Source: Cyathus striatus (lineage: Eukaryota; Basidiomycota; Agaricomycetes; Agaricales; Nidulariaceae). From it: a stretch of DNA of 64,000 nt. The stretch covers positions 4,588,001-4,652,000 of the forward strand of contig JAOVFP010000006.1 in the NCBI GenBank assembly GCA_025738555.1. Direction: 5' to 3'. How positions within the stretch are numbered: the stretch's first letter is position 1; every line of letters starts with the position of its first letter. The position numbers and the translations under genes are program-made. Positions 44,516-56,228 of this stretch are shown piece by piece. Below the pieces are notes generated by a model. It was not told where the DNA came from and made no database searches. It saw only the letters and a program-made list of their open reading frames with translations.

Positions 44516-45407
44516 TCAACCGAGAACCTTATATTGTCTTCCCTCAGTTCCCGAACCTTCCTTCCGAGTCCCCACCATCCATCCATCTGATTCCGCAATA
44601 TTAATCAAAGTAACGAGCATAGACTGAAACAAGCTAGTCAACCTCACCAACACCTCCCTAGTCTTCATCCTCTCAGCGTTCCTAACCATATTCAAAGTCG
44701 CATAAGAGTACACCGCAAGCATAATCTTCATCTCCATAGGCTTAGTAAGCCCATCCTCACCATACTCCTTTTTTATTTCCTCCAGCTTGGATGCACTTAT
44801 GTTCCAGAACGATACTTTGAAGTTGCGCATTTGCGTAAAATGCTTTTTCATGTACGATTCGATGTATCTGTACTCTCCGAATGTGTGCATGTTTATGCTG
44901 GCGGCTGAGGGATCGTAGTGAATTGCTATGTTTGTGAATTCGAGGATCCGGAGGAGGGCTATTGGGTCTTGTGCGTTGATGAGGGGGAGGGTGTAGATTA
45001 CTTGTTGGACGTGGATTAGACGTTCTAAGTCTGATTTGTTCTGATGTGATATCCTGTATGCGTTTAACATGGGGAGCCACACGAGGAGTGACAGAACGAC
45101 GACTCCGGCTCTTCATTCACTAATTAACCGATCGAAGATAATTATGAGAAATGTATGTACCTATACCCAAACCCTTCAGCTTCGACCTCCGCTTCCCATT
45201 TTCTTTATACAGTATTCGGGTCAATAGAGGTCTTGGAGGGCGATAGCTACGGTGGTACTGTATTCGATGTGGCTGACTCGTCGATAGAGGTGCTTTGTGT
45301 AGCCGTTGGATTGTACGGAATTGAGAGGGAAGTGTACGAGCCGAGGAAGGTCGGTATAGGCGGATATGTGGGGTTGCTTTGCGAGAGAATGACTTTAGTG
45401 TTGACAT
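44516..45407 (-). CDS. Probable mitochondrial single-pass membrane protein, unknown function
   Basis: Two exons, 45407-45161 and 45108-44516, joined across a 52-base intron (GTACAT...GAAGAG), give 279 residues and end in TGA. The first 80 residues are rich in Arg, Ser, His and Pro and almost free of acidic residues (MSTLKSFSRKATPHIRLYRP), which suggests a mitochondrial presequence. They are followed by one membrane segment formed exactly across the splice (GLGIAGVVVLSLLVWLPML). The rest is helical and soluble (LLRILEFTNIAIHYDP; MKTREVLVRLTSLFQSMLVT). I know no family for it. The frame match across the intron and the resulting membrane helix are good support for the model. Confidence 0.65.
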
Positions 45408-48067
45408 TGAAGGCGATAGGAAATTGGTACGAGTGCGGGAGTGAAGATTCAGATGAAGTTCGAGCTGGGTTTTAATCTGGGTCTGAATGAGAAATAAACA
45501 TGAAGAAAAAGGGAAGGTTTAATGTAAATACGCTCTGTTACAATCAAGTATTATCGTGTGTGCTTGTCGTCCACGCAGCTCGTAAAATGATGAGTTTTAT
45601 AGTGCAGGCGAAACGTTTGCTCTACAGTATGCACATACTCACATCGATGACTACATTACAATATATAAATTAAACTATACAACTATCTAATGTCCACGAA
45701 CCACTCGACCGAGGTAGGCGATAACATATTCTATCACTACATAACAAAAGGTAAGCCTCTGTCCATTCAAAGCTTAAATGAGAAACTGAAACGAACCATC
45801 ATCGATATCATCATCATGAATCTGCGCCACTCGGGGCTTGAGATTGAACTTCTAAGTATTCAATGATGTAGTATCACTCTCGTTTAAAACGTGGATTTTA
45901 CTGCGGTTGGCGGGTTCAAGGGCGCCGTGGTTGTTCAAAGTAGGAGCGGCAATGGTCAGGACAAGTGCAGTTATGAGTGCGACTTTAACTTGACTACATA
46001 TGAAATACCAGAAAACAGTACCTATCCGTGCTGATTCTGCCCAATTACGTGTATTTCTAGGGAGTTGATCATGTCTACGACGACTCGTGACGATGTTTAA
46101 TTTAAATGAGATTCATTTGTTTAGAGAATGCAAGTGCGAGATATGTGTTATATGGACTATCCTATCTACTATAGTCAGATTTATTTACTCTGTAATGATA
46201 AACATTGAAGATTCACTGGAAAATTAGAATTAATTTATTATGATGATGAAGGTGATGGCTTATAGAGCTATTCAATGCAAAGGTTGGGAGATGGCCTTCA
46301 TTTTGGGGAACATCAGTAAAGGAATTCACCTTGCTTGACAAGGTGCTGAGTTAGTGGTCACCAATGTGCATTACAACCTGTACTGATACCGTCACAGCAG
46401 GGGATTTGACCTTCCCGCGTATCGCAAAATAGTACTACCTTAGTACCTATAGATACATAGTGAAAATATCGAATACTTATCGCTTTTTTCTCCTTGCAGT
46501 GTGAAATGACTGACAGTGACAGTGACAGTGACAGAACCTGCTCGTCACATCGACCCGACTCGATCAAAAAGACCAAAAATACACGACATCACGTGAATTG
46601 CGCGATTTGCGCAGCCAATGAAACAAAAGCCTCACATCAAATCAATTCACACGCCGCAGAAAAGCCTCATATGTATCCCTCGGTTGGGTTTCTTTCCTTC
46701 CCTTCCCTCCAGTCTCCTCCCCTCCCCTTTCCTTCACTTCACCCACTCTGCTTTCACCATCTTTCCCTCTCCGTCTCTTTTGCTGGCGCTGATGGTGGAT
46801 AGTTTCGATCTTAAAGTGTACTTTGTTCTTTGGCTAGGGGTATGTGTTTGATTGGGTTGTACTGGAGACGTTGCCTGGCAGAAATGCCTCGTTTGCTTTT
46901 CGTCACTGGTTAGATTACCTCTGGCTCTGTCTGCGTCTGTTCGTTATGTTCTCTCTGTCTCTTGCTTATATCTCCTGAATCTGGACCTGGATCCGACACA
47001 CGCCGCCGCCAATGCCACCGCTGGACAGAAGCTTCTCTCGAGGGGGGAGGTGAACGCGAGAGCGATGTACTCACGCAGCTGGATCCTCTCCCTTCTTCAG
47101 GTGTCGATTAGGTATATGGATATGGGTATGCATGGTGCGTTTTATTTTTCAATTTTACTCATTGTGCTCATCTCATCCCGCACATAGTTCTTTCTCACCG
47201 TCACTGGACACACTGCCACCGCCCACGGCCATCTTCACCTACTCACGCCACAATGCACACTCCCCCATCCTTCTCGGACCCATCGACCCCACCCTTTCCC
47301 TCCCCAACGTAACCTTTCCGCATCCCATCAACACGGAACCCCGTCCCCGCCTCCCCCTCCCGCGCACGGACCACCTCCCATAAGGTCTCGACTCCCCGTC
47401 ATATTACTCCTCTCCTTAATCATCTCATGATCGATTGGCCTACGTACGCAATAACGCAGTGCTGGCTCGGGGAACGACTCGGGACCTCCTTCTGACGCAC
47501 GTTCGTGTAGCGACGAATCGGCTTGTGGCGGCTTTGCATTACGTTCTGGGTCTAGGTTCTGTGCCATGTGTCAGTGGAGTGAGGTCCGATTGTCGGCTTT
47601 TTTTGTGCGTTTGGACGGTTTTGAGATACCTGTAATTGTTTGGTGCTTTTGAGTCGAGTCGGTGGGAGATGGTGGGTTTTAGGACACCGTAAGGTGTCGG
47701 GTGAATTTTCCTGGATTTTCTCCCTATTTTCTATGATTTTTGGGGTACCCGTCAAGATCGATTTATCGGGCCGGATAGAAGGGAATCTTGATAACTGATC
47801 TTCTCACGATGCAATTCTCCCGTTGCTACAGGCGATGCTTGTTTTATTTTACTCCACTTGGGTACGCCCCTGCACGCCGTTTACATTTCACCTGAGCTTG
47901 AGCTCTGGGGGCATTTTTGTATTTCATATTACGGGCTTTCTGAAATTCAATCTTGTCTTTTCTTCTCTCGTATCTCGTATCTTGAACTTGCTTGAACTTG
48001 GTACGAGTCCGTACACCCGCTTGATCGACATAACGCCAATCACTTCCTCTTCTCGTCAACAACCACC
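45408..48067. other. Intergenic region with minisatellite, no supported gene
   Basis: Contains a short GACAGT array (about 46505-46535) and pyrimidine-rich stretches. GC-richer sequence from about 46600 gives several open stretches (46494-47635), but none shows a domain or a consistent exon structure. An ACACC and GGTGT hairpin lies at about 47681-47698. The last few hundred bases should hold the promoter of the copper transporter, with a pyrimidine-rich leader before the start. Confidence 0.4.
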
Positions 48068-48794
48068 ATGCCTTCCCTCCTCTCCCCGCTCACCCTCCCT
48101 CTCCTTTTGCCCCTCTTGCTTTCACTCCTCCTCGTCCGCGCACACGACAACGGAATGGACATGTCAATGGATGGCGCAATGTCCCTCGACGCCGGAGGCG
48201 GAATGGTGCCCTACCTACATTTTACACCCGGCGACACGCTCTTTTTCCAAGGATGGGTGCCACGCAGTCCCGGTGCGATTTTTGGAGCTTGTATTGGGTT
48301 GTTTGTGTTGGCGGTGTTGGAGAGGTGGGTAGGCGCGGTTAGGAGGGTTGGGGAGGGTGTTTGGGCGAGACGGTGTGTTTTTTCTTTTCCCTTTTGATTT
48401 CTTTGGAGGGAGGGGCTGATGGGTTTGGATGGGGTAGGGCGCAGATTGCGCTTTCGAATAAACTTACTTCCGACGCTGCTAAAGATAAAGCGAAAGGGGG
48501 TCATGTGGGACAGAGAGGGATGGTAGGAATGGTGGGGAGTATACCACCTTTCATACCCTCGCAAGACATTTTGAGGGGAGTGTTGCATGCTGTGCAAGTT
48601 GCGCTGGGGTTCTTGTTTATGTTGGCTGTTATGTGCGTCCACTCTTTTCTAGGTATTTATTGTGCTTATTCCTTTTCCTCAATAGGACATTTCAAGCGGC
48701 GTTCTTGATCTCGATTGTGCTCGGAGCTGGAGTTGGCGAGATGTTGTTTGGGAGGTATGCTGCTGGTGCTGTTGGTGGGGGGATGGGGCATTAA
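48068..48794 (+). CDS. Ctr-type copper transporter
   Basis: Three exons, 48068-48372, 48438-48632 and 48686-48794, give 202 residues in one frame. The order is signal or first hydrophobic segment (LLSPLTLPLLLPLLLSLLL), a Met-rich motif (NGMDMSMDGAM) that would bind Cu(I) outside, a first membrane helix (PGAIFGACIGLFVLAVLERW), a polar loop, a second helix carrying the family's M-x3-M motif (FLFMLAVM) and a third helix with the G-x3-G packing motif (LGAGVGEMLFG). The family forms trimers that import Cu(I). The M-x3-M motif is split by the second intron (AT|G) and restored by splicing, good evidence for the model. The start lies in a strong CCACCATG context. Plasma membrane or vacuole cannot be told apart. 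Confidence 0.88.
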
Positions 48795-49883
48795 TTTCGT
48801 GATTGTTATGTGTTTGTATTAGTAGTTTGGATTGTATAATGATTTTTGCTTGGATTTTGGACGTTTTGGGGGTGTAGCGTTTCGAGGAGGGTCGATGATC
48901 TACAGATGATTACCACTCCCTTGTACAATGTACACCACTAGTTACTAGTCACTTGTACAGTGGCATTTTTATTGCAAAAAAAGACATGCAATAACGAAAA
49001 AAAAAAAATATCTACATAATACATGGTCTGTTCTATTATAGTATGTACTTTATTTTTCTATTTCTCAATGTAGAGATGGCAATGTTGAATATTGTGTGTT
49101 TTCATGAATTTTGATGGCCGAAATTGTCACGTAAATGTGACCCTGCACATACAACTGAATAGTGGTCACCGAATTTGCGTCAAAACAATTACAGCTGTTT
49201 GCTGAATGATACTATCATGCTCAGGGTGTTGCAAACTTTTTTGAAAATTCCTTCAGATTTTCTCATCATTGCTTGTATCCACTTCAAATTTAGCAAATTG
49301 ATAGGAATACATCTAAAAAACACCTACCAGTGGACATTATATGAAGTGCAAAGTGAGGCCTAGTCCAAAATCAAGGAGTTGCAAACTTTTGTCACACTAT
49401 GTCATGTTGCAGTGATGAGATTTGTAAGCAAAATCTGGCATTGTCCACTAACTGTCAGTTAGGTTGTCCCTTCAAAGACCCTTTGATCATGATGGATCTT
49501 CAAGCAGAGATTGGAATTCAACATGTCTCAAGAGCAGATATCACACTCTGCATCTTCAAACAGAATATCTTTACTTCCTCCTACTTGATTTACATTCTGT
49601 CTTTTATAATATGATCTATCATATAGTAGTAACATTCCTACCAAGTTATGTTTCTTTAGAGTAAGCATATCAGATGCTAGAAACTAAACAGTACAATTTT
49701 TGTGTTTTGCAAGACATAAGTAGTACTCTGTATTTATGAAACATTGCAATATCCTCTCATATTTTGCAGATTTGAGTAGATGAGACATATCACTTCCAAT
49801 TCCAAGAGTTTTTGAGGAAAGTGTGTGAAGGGTATAGGTTTAAAAATGTGAGTTTGCATTACTATGTCACTTTGCATGCTGAT
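48795..49883. other. Region without a supported gene
   Basis: AT-rich. GTTGCAAACTTTT occurs twice in the same orientation, at about 49229 and 49379, the second followed by GTCACACTATG. This resembles Tc1/mariner terminal sequence, but there is no matching inverted end. Nothing coding recognised. Confidence 0.35.
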
Positions 49884-50050
49884 GATTCCCACTACCTTTT
49901 AAGGTAGTTGGGTTATAGGGTGGTTTCGATTTCCCTATAAGGAAATTTTAGAAATCGGGGTTGGGATCTCACTTTCAGGCGATTTGATTGGCTGACACTC
50001 TAAAACCCTTTGCCCTATGATACTGTGACCAGTGTGACATGCCCATTTGT
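49884..50050 (-). repeat. Dispersed repeat ending in a small hairpin, copy 2
   Basis: Reverse complement of the repeat at 41650-41783, with CACTACCTTTTAAGGTAGT forming a near-perfect hairpin at its left end (49889-49907). It abuts the decayed MFS gene. Confidence 0.65.
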
Positions 50051-50097
50051 ATTACACATTTGAGTTACCTTGTTTGTGTCGCTCAATTAAGCAGATA

Positions 50098-51270
50098 TAA
50101 TACATCCAAAGCCAGTCTTCACAATCGGCTTCTTGGTTATTGGATTACTTGCAATCCCAGTTGGAGCAAGTGTTAATCCGATTATGGCCATCATATTCTG
50201 TGCTATACAAGGGATAGGTAAGTATTCATAATTGCATCTGAGGAACATTTTCTAATTGAACAGCATAATCTAGGTGCAGCAATGAACATCACAGATCCAA
50301 ATGAGCATAATCGTGAATACACTATATTTGGTGGTGTAGGTGCAATTGGAAATGTCTGCAGTTTGGTTACTGGTGGTGTTCTTACCACTCAAGCTTCCTG
50401 GAGATGGGGTAGGTTGTAACTCGTCCTCATATCGTTCAATCTACTTACTGTATTTTAGTCTTTTATCTGTTGGCTATTGTAGTAATGCCTCTAGCAGCAA
50501 TCTCATGGTTTATTCTCCCACCACATAAGAAACCTGAACTGAAAACTCCAAGGAGTATAGATTGGGCAGGTGTTTCTTCACTCACGGCCGGTCTTATTCT
50601 CTTCATCTTCATTCTCACTGAAGGCAGCACCGCAGGTAAAGACCCTGTGTTCCCTTCTCGCACATGGACAAACAAGAACTTCACTCCCCATGTTTTTCTA
50701 TGCATGGAGCATCTACTGGTATGTTTTTGTCATAGAGATGCAACTCATTGAGATCTTCAATGTAAGTTTTTCCCTGTTCCTTCTCCAATTTCTCTGATTG
50801 AACATGTAACTTTGATAGACTCTTTGGGGTGACTCAGCACTTGTCACAGCGGTTCGCTGTGTGCCGATGGGACTCTCCACCAGAATTTCTACGCCTCTTG
50901 CTAGTTATGTAACAACTAAAGTACCTCGTCACATTGTGCTCATAGGGGGTCAACACCTAGCCTTAATCTCCACCTTCCTCTTTGCTCTTGCCAATACGAA
51001 AGACAATAAAGAGTGAAGGATAGAATGAACCAAATACCCTCTCATAATCCCCCGTCATTCACATCTTACTGACGATTTCCTTCAGCCTCTTATCCATTGC
51101 AACAGCATACTGCTATTGCATTCATACTTTGAACCAACTTTAAACATCTCAGCTATCCTTCAACCTGGACTGGTGAAGATAGCATTAGCTGTATCTGCCA
51201 TTGCACCTGCCACTACTATCTCCTTCAGCGACAGATTGGGTTACGGCGAGATGATGCATTTAGGAATGGC
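50098..51270 (+). pseudogene. Decayed MFS transporter (DHA2-like)
   Basis: Fragments match the order of a 14-helix drug-antiporter-type MFS protein: IGLLAIPVGASVNPIMAII, GAAMNI, then TDPNEHNREYTIFGGVGAIG and LTTQASWRW; after an intron VFYLLAIVVMPLAAISWFIL and SIDWAGVSSLTAGLILFIFI; later SALVTAVRCVPMGLSTRIST and HIVLIGGQHLALISTFLFAL. Several residues are missing between GAAMNI and TDPNE, the N-terminal helices are absent, and stops follow KDNKE near 51015. It is a truncated relic. A functional copy elsewhere in the genome is likely. Confidence 0.7.
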
Positions 51271-52350
51271 ATAGGAAGCGAAAAGAAACGAATTGATGCT
51301 TGCTAGTCACTATTCCTAGAAGTGGACATCATACCTGTTCAATGTAGGATCAGTGCTAGATCGTGTGGGAAAGATAAGGCAAGGGAATGACCTATATGCA
51401 GAGCAAGAATCCTTCGTTGTGCAATGTTTGAACAAGAATTTCTGTAGGGCCTTTCTATATGACACGTGAGGTTGGATGTGCACATGTGTAATTAAATGTG
51501 TACTCATGAACATACCTTCTGCAAGGACATTAGAGCAGTAATCGAACATGACTAGGCAGGAAGAGCTCACTGGGGAATCTGGGCTCTAGTAGACTTTTAC
51601 GGATCCAAAGACAGCCCAGTGAGGACTCAAGGACCTGAGCAGCACCTCCAAAACTACCTGCTATAGGCTTGTTGAGTCACTGTCACTTGGGTTGGCAGTA
51701 GTTATAGTTAGGCCTAGTTTAGTGTTAGTGCCATCATTTCCATGGTGGAGGTGAAGGGAGAGAGAAGGAAATGAAAGAGATGAAGTCCATCTGAATCTGA
51801 TGTCATTGATGCGATTCTAAGGAATTCTCACGCTTGCTGAAACTCCAGACATGCGAGGCCCACGCACTGCGATAGCTTATAAGTGTGAGTTGGATATTAC
51901 GACTGTGTGGTGTGCGCCAATTCGGCACTAGTGTAGCTGTTAGCTGTACATCTTGAGCCTGGGACTTATGTAGATGGCTTCCTATGGCATTCCTATCAGA
52001 ATATTTAATGAGACACCATATTGGAGGCTGTTTGTTATCTGGGTTCTGGCAATCATATGTTGGGCAATGCTCATGCACTCCATACTTTAGTCAGTACTCA
52101 ATCCCTTATGCCTATATGTAAAAAGTCACCATATATACAGTGATTTCTTTCAAAGTAAACAGTCCTACATTTGAAATTTTGAAGCAGGTGTCATCTTGGT
52201 TTCGTCAAAAGGCATAGAATCAAGGATACAAATCCAGCCTCGTTGACAGTCTCTATGCAAACACAGGCTAACTGAGGTTGGGCTGGGTTTGAGCAACTCA
52301 AACGGACGCGGAGCAGTCGGACCAACAACGCAGAAGTTGGCCAATCTGTG
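51271..52350. other. Region without a supported gene
   Basis: Short open stretches only. No repeats or RNA genes recognised. Confidence 0.35.
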
Positions 52351-52919
52351 CTATAGTATAGTTTTTATATTTCGTGCTCTCTCATGAATTAACTCAGAGA
52401 AGCTACTCTAGCTGTTAGGATGTGTGGTATACTGGTTCCTCTTTGGATTATTTCTTTTACAGTTCTGGCACTATTTTGTTTGTTTCAGTTAAACGACACT
52501 ATAGTTATTCACCTTATGGGTTCGTTGGCACAATTTAAAAACCAACATACATACCAATAGCAATAACTAGAGGTGCTAGAGACGACCACACTGAAAGAGA
52601 AGCTGCAGTCCCGAGACTTGGATTTATGTACTTCCATGTTACTTCAACGACAATTTTGGAATACACTATTGCTGCAATGAATACTTCGAGCACTAATAGT
52701 ACTAAATATTCGTATCATTTCAAGGACTGAGCATGAATCAAATGAACCCATGATGTGAATAACTATAGGGTCTTTTAACTGAAACAAAACAAAGTGGTGC
52801 CAGATCTGCGAAAGAAATATTCCAAAGAGAAACCAGTATATCGCACATCCTAACAGCTAGAGTAGTTTCTCTCAGTTGATCCACAAGAGAGCACGAAATA
52901 TAAAAATTATACTATAGGG
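52351..52919. repeat. 569-base element with long inverted repeats
   Basis: 52351-52545 is about 85-88% identical to the reverse complement of 52725-52919. Shared blocks include CTATAGTATA, TTTTTATATTTCGTGCTCTC, CTACTCTAGCTGTTAGGATG and TATAGTTATTCAC. The loop is about 180 bases. No clear target duplication is seen. It resembles a foldback MITE, and a transcript would form a long hairpin. Confidence 0.75.
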
Positions 52920-54072
52920 GCCCATCTATAGTGTATGTTGTTCAATAAAATCTTGTTGGATTAGAATGAAAAAACTCACTCCATCAGAGGCATTATTTGA
53001 TTGCTCCTAATATAATGCATCGTCCTTGGAGGTTCCATAAGTAAATCAATTTCTTGCGTTGAATGACCAATGTTGCATTTCTCTGTACTAAGCTTTAGGG
53101 GGCTGCTACTAAGGGGTCTAATGGCGCTGAGTTCTTAGTGGGAAAGAATGTCTGCAGTGCACCAATGCCGAATGGTGATTATTTATAAGTGTTAAAATTA
53201 GCATCTAATTGTAAGCCAATTCATAGAGATTACATATGTGACACCGTGTTCTCCTCATCTTTGTGAATCGTCACCCTTGCAAATCCAATGTCCTTGACCA
53301 TCCAGTTGACAGCAGCTGCATCTAAGTTATAAGCCACTCAGAATCAATTTTTTGCCTCATTCAACCACATTATTCTCCACATTGCCTGTCCTTTGATACA
53401 GTGTAAGGATACAGCACTGTGTGGACTCTGCAACACCTGTGAACTAACAAATGTTGGTCCTAGGAACACCTTCCTCATCCATTTGGACAACTGTGTTCTT
53501 GATATCATGAGAGATGAAGCATCAGATTCCAGGCATGAAGCTTTGAAGACAGAATGTAGTGGGTAGAATGAATGCCCTCCATCCTTGAGGGTGAGACAGA
53601 GCTAGCACTGAGTGGGTGGAGTGGGCATTTCACTTGTCAGAAAATGTATTTACCATCTCTGTGGACCTTAGTCTGATTGATTGACAACCAGTAAATACAA
53701 CCTTTGATAGGTTGAATATTATGTTGAACTAGGGTGTACTTCAGTATCAATGGAATGGTGATCAACATGTAGTGCAGGTTGATTACATAGGTTGCTTACT
53801 GACCTTATTTTTAACATTTCAAACTATCCAATTCTGTCTTCTGGAAGCTAATATTCAATGTTAGCAAGGATAATCATCAACCTAATTTATATTATCACAT
53901 TCATTCTACATTTGACAATATTCATTATTCTTCAGAGTGAAACTAAATACAATACAGGTTGAAATTTGCATAACCACAGAATGATTATTAGTGACAGTAC
54001 ACAAGAAATCAATTAATCAAGCTTCAAGGGTGGTGTGGTATGAAAGGTATGTCACACCTGAAAAACTGGGCC
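52920..54072. other. Region without a supported gene
   Basis: AT-rich with only short open stretches. Nothing recognised. Confidence 0.4.
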
Positions 54073-55709
54073 TTACTCATCCATATACATCTTGTCATCA
54101 ATGCCCTCATCAGCACCCAACTGACCCCCATGTTCCTCCTCTTCCCACTCCTTAGTCTTTCCCCTTGCCTTCAGTGACTTCTCTTTCTTCTTGGCTGCAA
54201 GAACAACCTTTGCTTTTTTGATTCTGGAGCCATTGCATGACCTTTGCATGAATTTTCCTTCAAATGGGCATATTTTTCCAGTACTTTGAGCCACCCCTGC
54301 TCATATCCATGTGCATGCCGATTCTTGAAGTACTGCTTGATGATCTCCTCTGTTGCCCAGTCATTCCTGAATCATTTCAAGAATGACTGCTACTTGTATG
54401 CTTACATCATATCAACAACAGTAAGCACTGACATCAGTTGGATATGCAACAGAATGTTAACCATCTGATAAACTTTGACCTTGTCAGTTGCTGGTATCTC
54501 CCTCCATGCTAGCTCCCACTTGAGCCCTTTGCAGATTGCTAAGTCTTTCACATGGCACTAGAACAGGATGTATACAGAATGGTGAGTAATTGGATACTTT
54601 TGTGATCAAAATTGTTAGGATTTCATTCTTTATCTAAATTCTTTATCTAATCATATCTTATCTATGTCATGTGATTAGTCACATGACACACAATGCGGAC
54701 ACCATGCATATCAACATACATTACTCATTATTACTATGGGCACAGTTGCACAGTTCAGCCATATGTATAATATGAGTTCTTAATGTAGAAGCACAGTTAC
54801 ATGTGTTGTAGTGTAGGTAGTATTACACACGACTTCCTCATGGACTATTTCTATAAATACGGTCATTCTAGTTAGTAGTTTGCTATTCTTGTGCTAGTTT
54901 ACTCCAGACAAGCAATAAGATTCACATTTTCTTCTTATTTGAGTGTTTAAGTTTGACTTTGAGCATTTAGCTTGTCTGTCACTAACAAAAATATAGGTAC
55001 TGACTGCTATTCCACAATAGATTTGTTCCCTTCTCTTCATCCCAGCAAGGCCCATTGCAACCTGAATGGAGAAATTCTGGCCTGCTGTACCAGATGGACA
55101 TGTGATGGATCCATCAGGGACCAAGTCCTCATTTTGCTGTGACTTGCAATCAGGGCTTGATTGTGCTTGTTCCTTCACCATTTTGAGTTCATTTTGAAGA
55201 TCCTGTTCATGTTGGCATTTCTCTACCAGTTGTTCTCCCCAATGGTTAGATCCTGTTGATCTTTTGTGAAATCTAGAACTTACTCTTCAGTGCAGCAATC
55301 TCTTGTTGATATGTGTATCCCACCTCAGTATTGTTGCACTCTCCATTACTGTTGTCCACTTGGGTTGTGTCCTTATGCCCATGTCAGTCATGCTGAAACT
55401 CCTGCTGGGCTTTGAGGTGCATGTTCTCTGCTTTGGACACCTGTAGCATTACTATGAAACACCTATTCAGCCAGTGACACATAACATACCAGAAGATACA
55501 TACCTTTGACCCTGCCCATGTGCTCAATAATATTTTCCAACATCTCATTCTGTGCATTAACTGGCCCAGAGGATGGGAGGGATGTCACTGCCACATTGTT
55601 AGTGCTCATTGTCATCAACATGGGTGACATGTTTTCTTTGTTGGTGTTCAGTTCAATGCTTGGGGGTGAAGTGACAAAGCTCTTTCTTGCCTTTGCATGG
55701 TAAGTCATG
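54073..55709 (-). pseudogene. Degraded gene of unknown function, split by a solo LTR
   Basis: Minus-strand pieces in order: MTYHAKARKSFVTSPPSIEL and MLENIIEHMGRVKG (from 55709); a Gln/Glu-rich, coiled-coil-like stretch (AENMHLKAQQEFQHD; TYQQEIAALK); FSIQVAMGLAGMKRREQIYC; then, beyond the solo LTR, LKWELAWREIPATDKVKVYQ, WATEEIIKQYFKNRHAHGYE and a Lys/Glu-rich tail ending at 54073. The last motifs resemble an uncharacterised mushroom protein often found near transposons. Stops and frame changes show it is not functional. Confidence 0.5.
54613..54987 (+). repeat. Solo LTR of the chromovirus family, plus strand
   Basis: 375 bases starting TGTTAGGATT and ending CTAACA. It matches the LTRs at 14218-14587 and 40968-41343, including GTCATGTGATTAGTCACATG and CTTGTGCTAGTTTACTCC. 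Perfect 5-base duplications AAAAT flank it (54608-54612 and 54988-54992). It interrupts the degraded gene at 54073-55709. Confidence 0.92.
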
Positions 55710-55795
55710 GCTGAAACAGATATATCATGACCACTGGTGGTGAATATGAACTGTTGAAGTGTATACCAGTACTGGGGATGATGGTAGTGGGTCAA

Positions 55796-56228
55796 GAGCA
55801 GGAAGTCATCACTACTTGGTTGCTACCTATCCAATGTTGGAGCTGTTTAAACATCCCAACCTTGTCATTGTATGTGTACTGAATTGAAACTACTAATTAC
55901 TGCTCCACTTTGTGTTAACATGACCATGCACACTGGACATGTGCACTGGACTTGCAACAGGGTGCTCATTACTTAAGGTACTAGCTGGAGCCATCAACAT
56001 TATTTGAACATCAACATCTGCATATACTGTGCTATGGACCTCACCTAATAGAGAGATTACAAGATATCTTGAGCACATGCATCATGCTCTGCTTGCTTTA
56101 CCATCTGCTGTAGAAGAGGCAAACATTCTGACAAATACTAGTCACACTCAGGTCACACTTCAAGTACACAATGGTGGATTTAAGAGTTACTCAGAGATGA
56201 TTATGAGGATTCAGAAGATAGTTCCAGT
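55796..56228. other. Gap before the first Plavaka gene
   Basis: Open stretches here could be a decayed N-terminal part of the Plavaka gene, but no motif supports this. Confidence 0.3.

Noticed and set aside
45155..45475. Plus-strand ORF of 106 codons opposite the mitochondrial-type protein
   Set aside because: It is the mirror of the coding exon on the minus strand, which has a better model with intron and membrane helix.
49224..49405. Tc1/mariner element from two GTTGCAAACTTTT motifs
   Set aside because: The motifs lie in the same orientation and no inverted partner or TA duplication was found.
41737..49945. An 8-kb transposon bounded by the hairpin-ended repeats
   Set aside because: The hairpin ends point inward toward each other, not outward as the two ends of one element should if that end is terminal, and the interior holds ordinary host genes.
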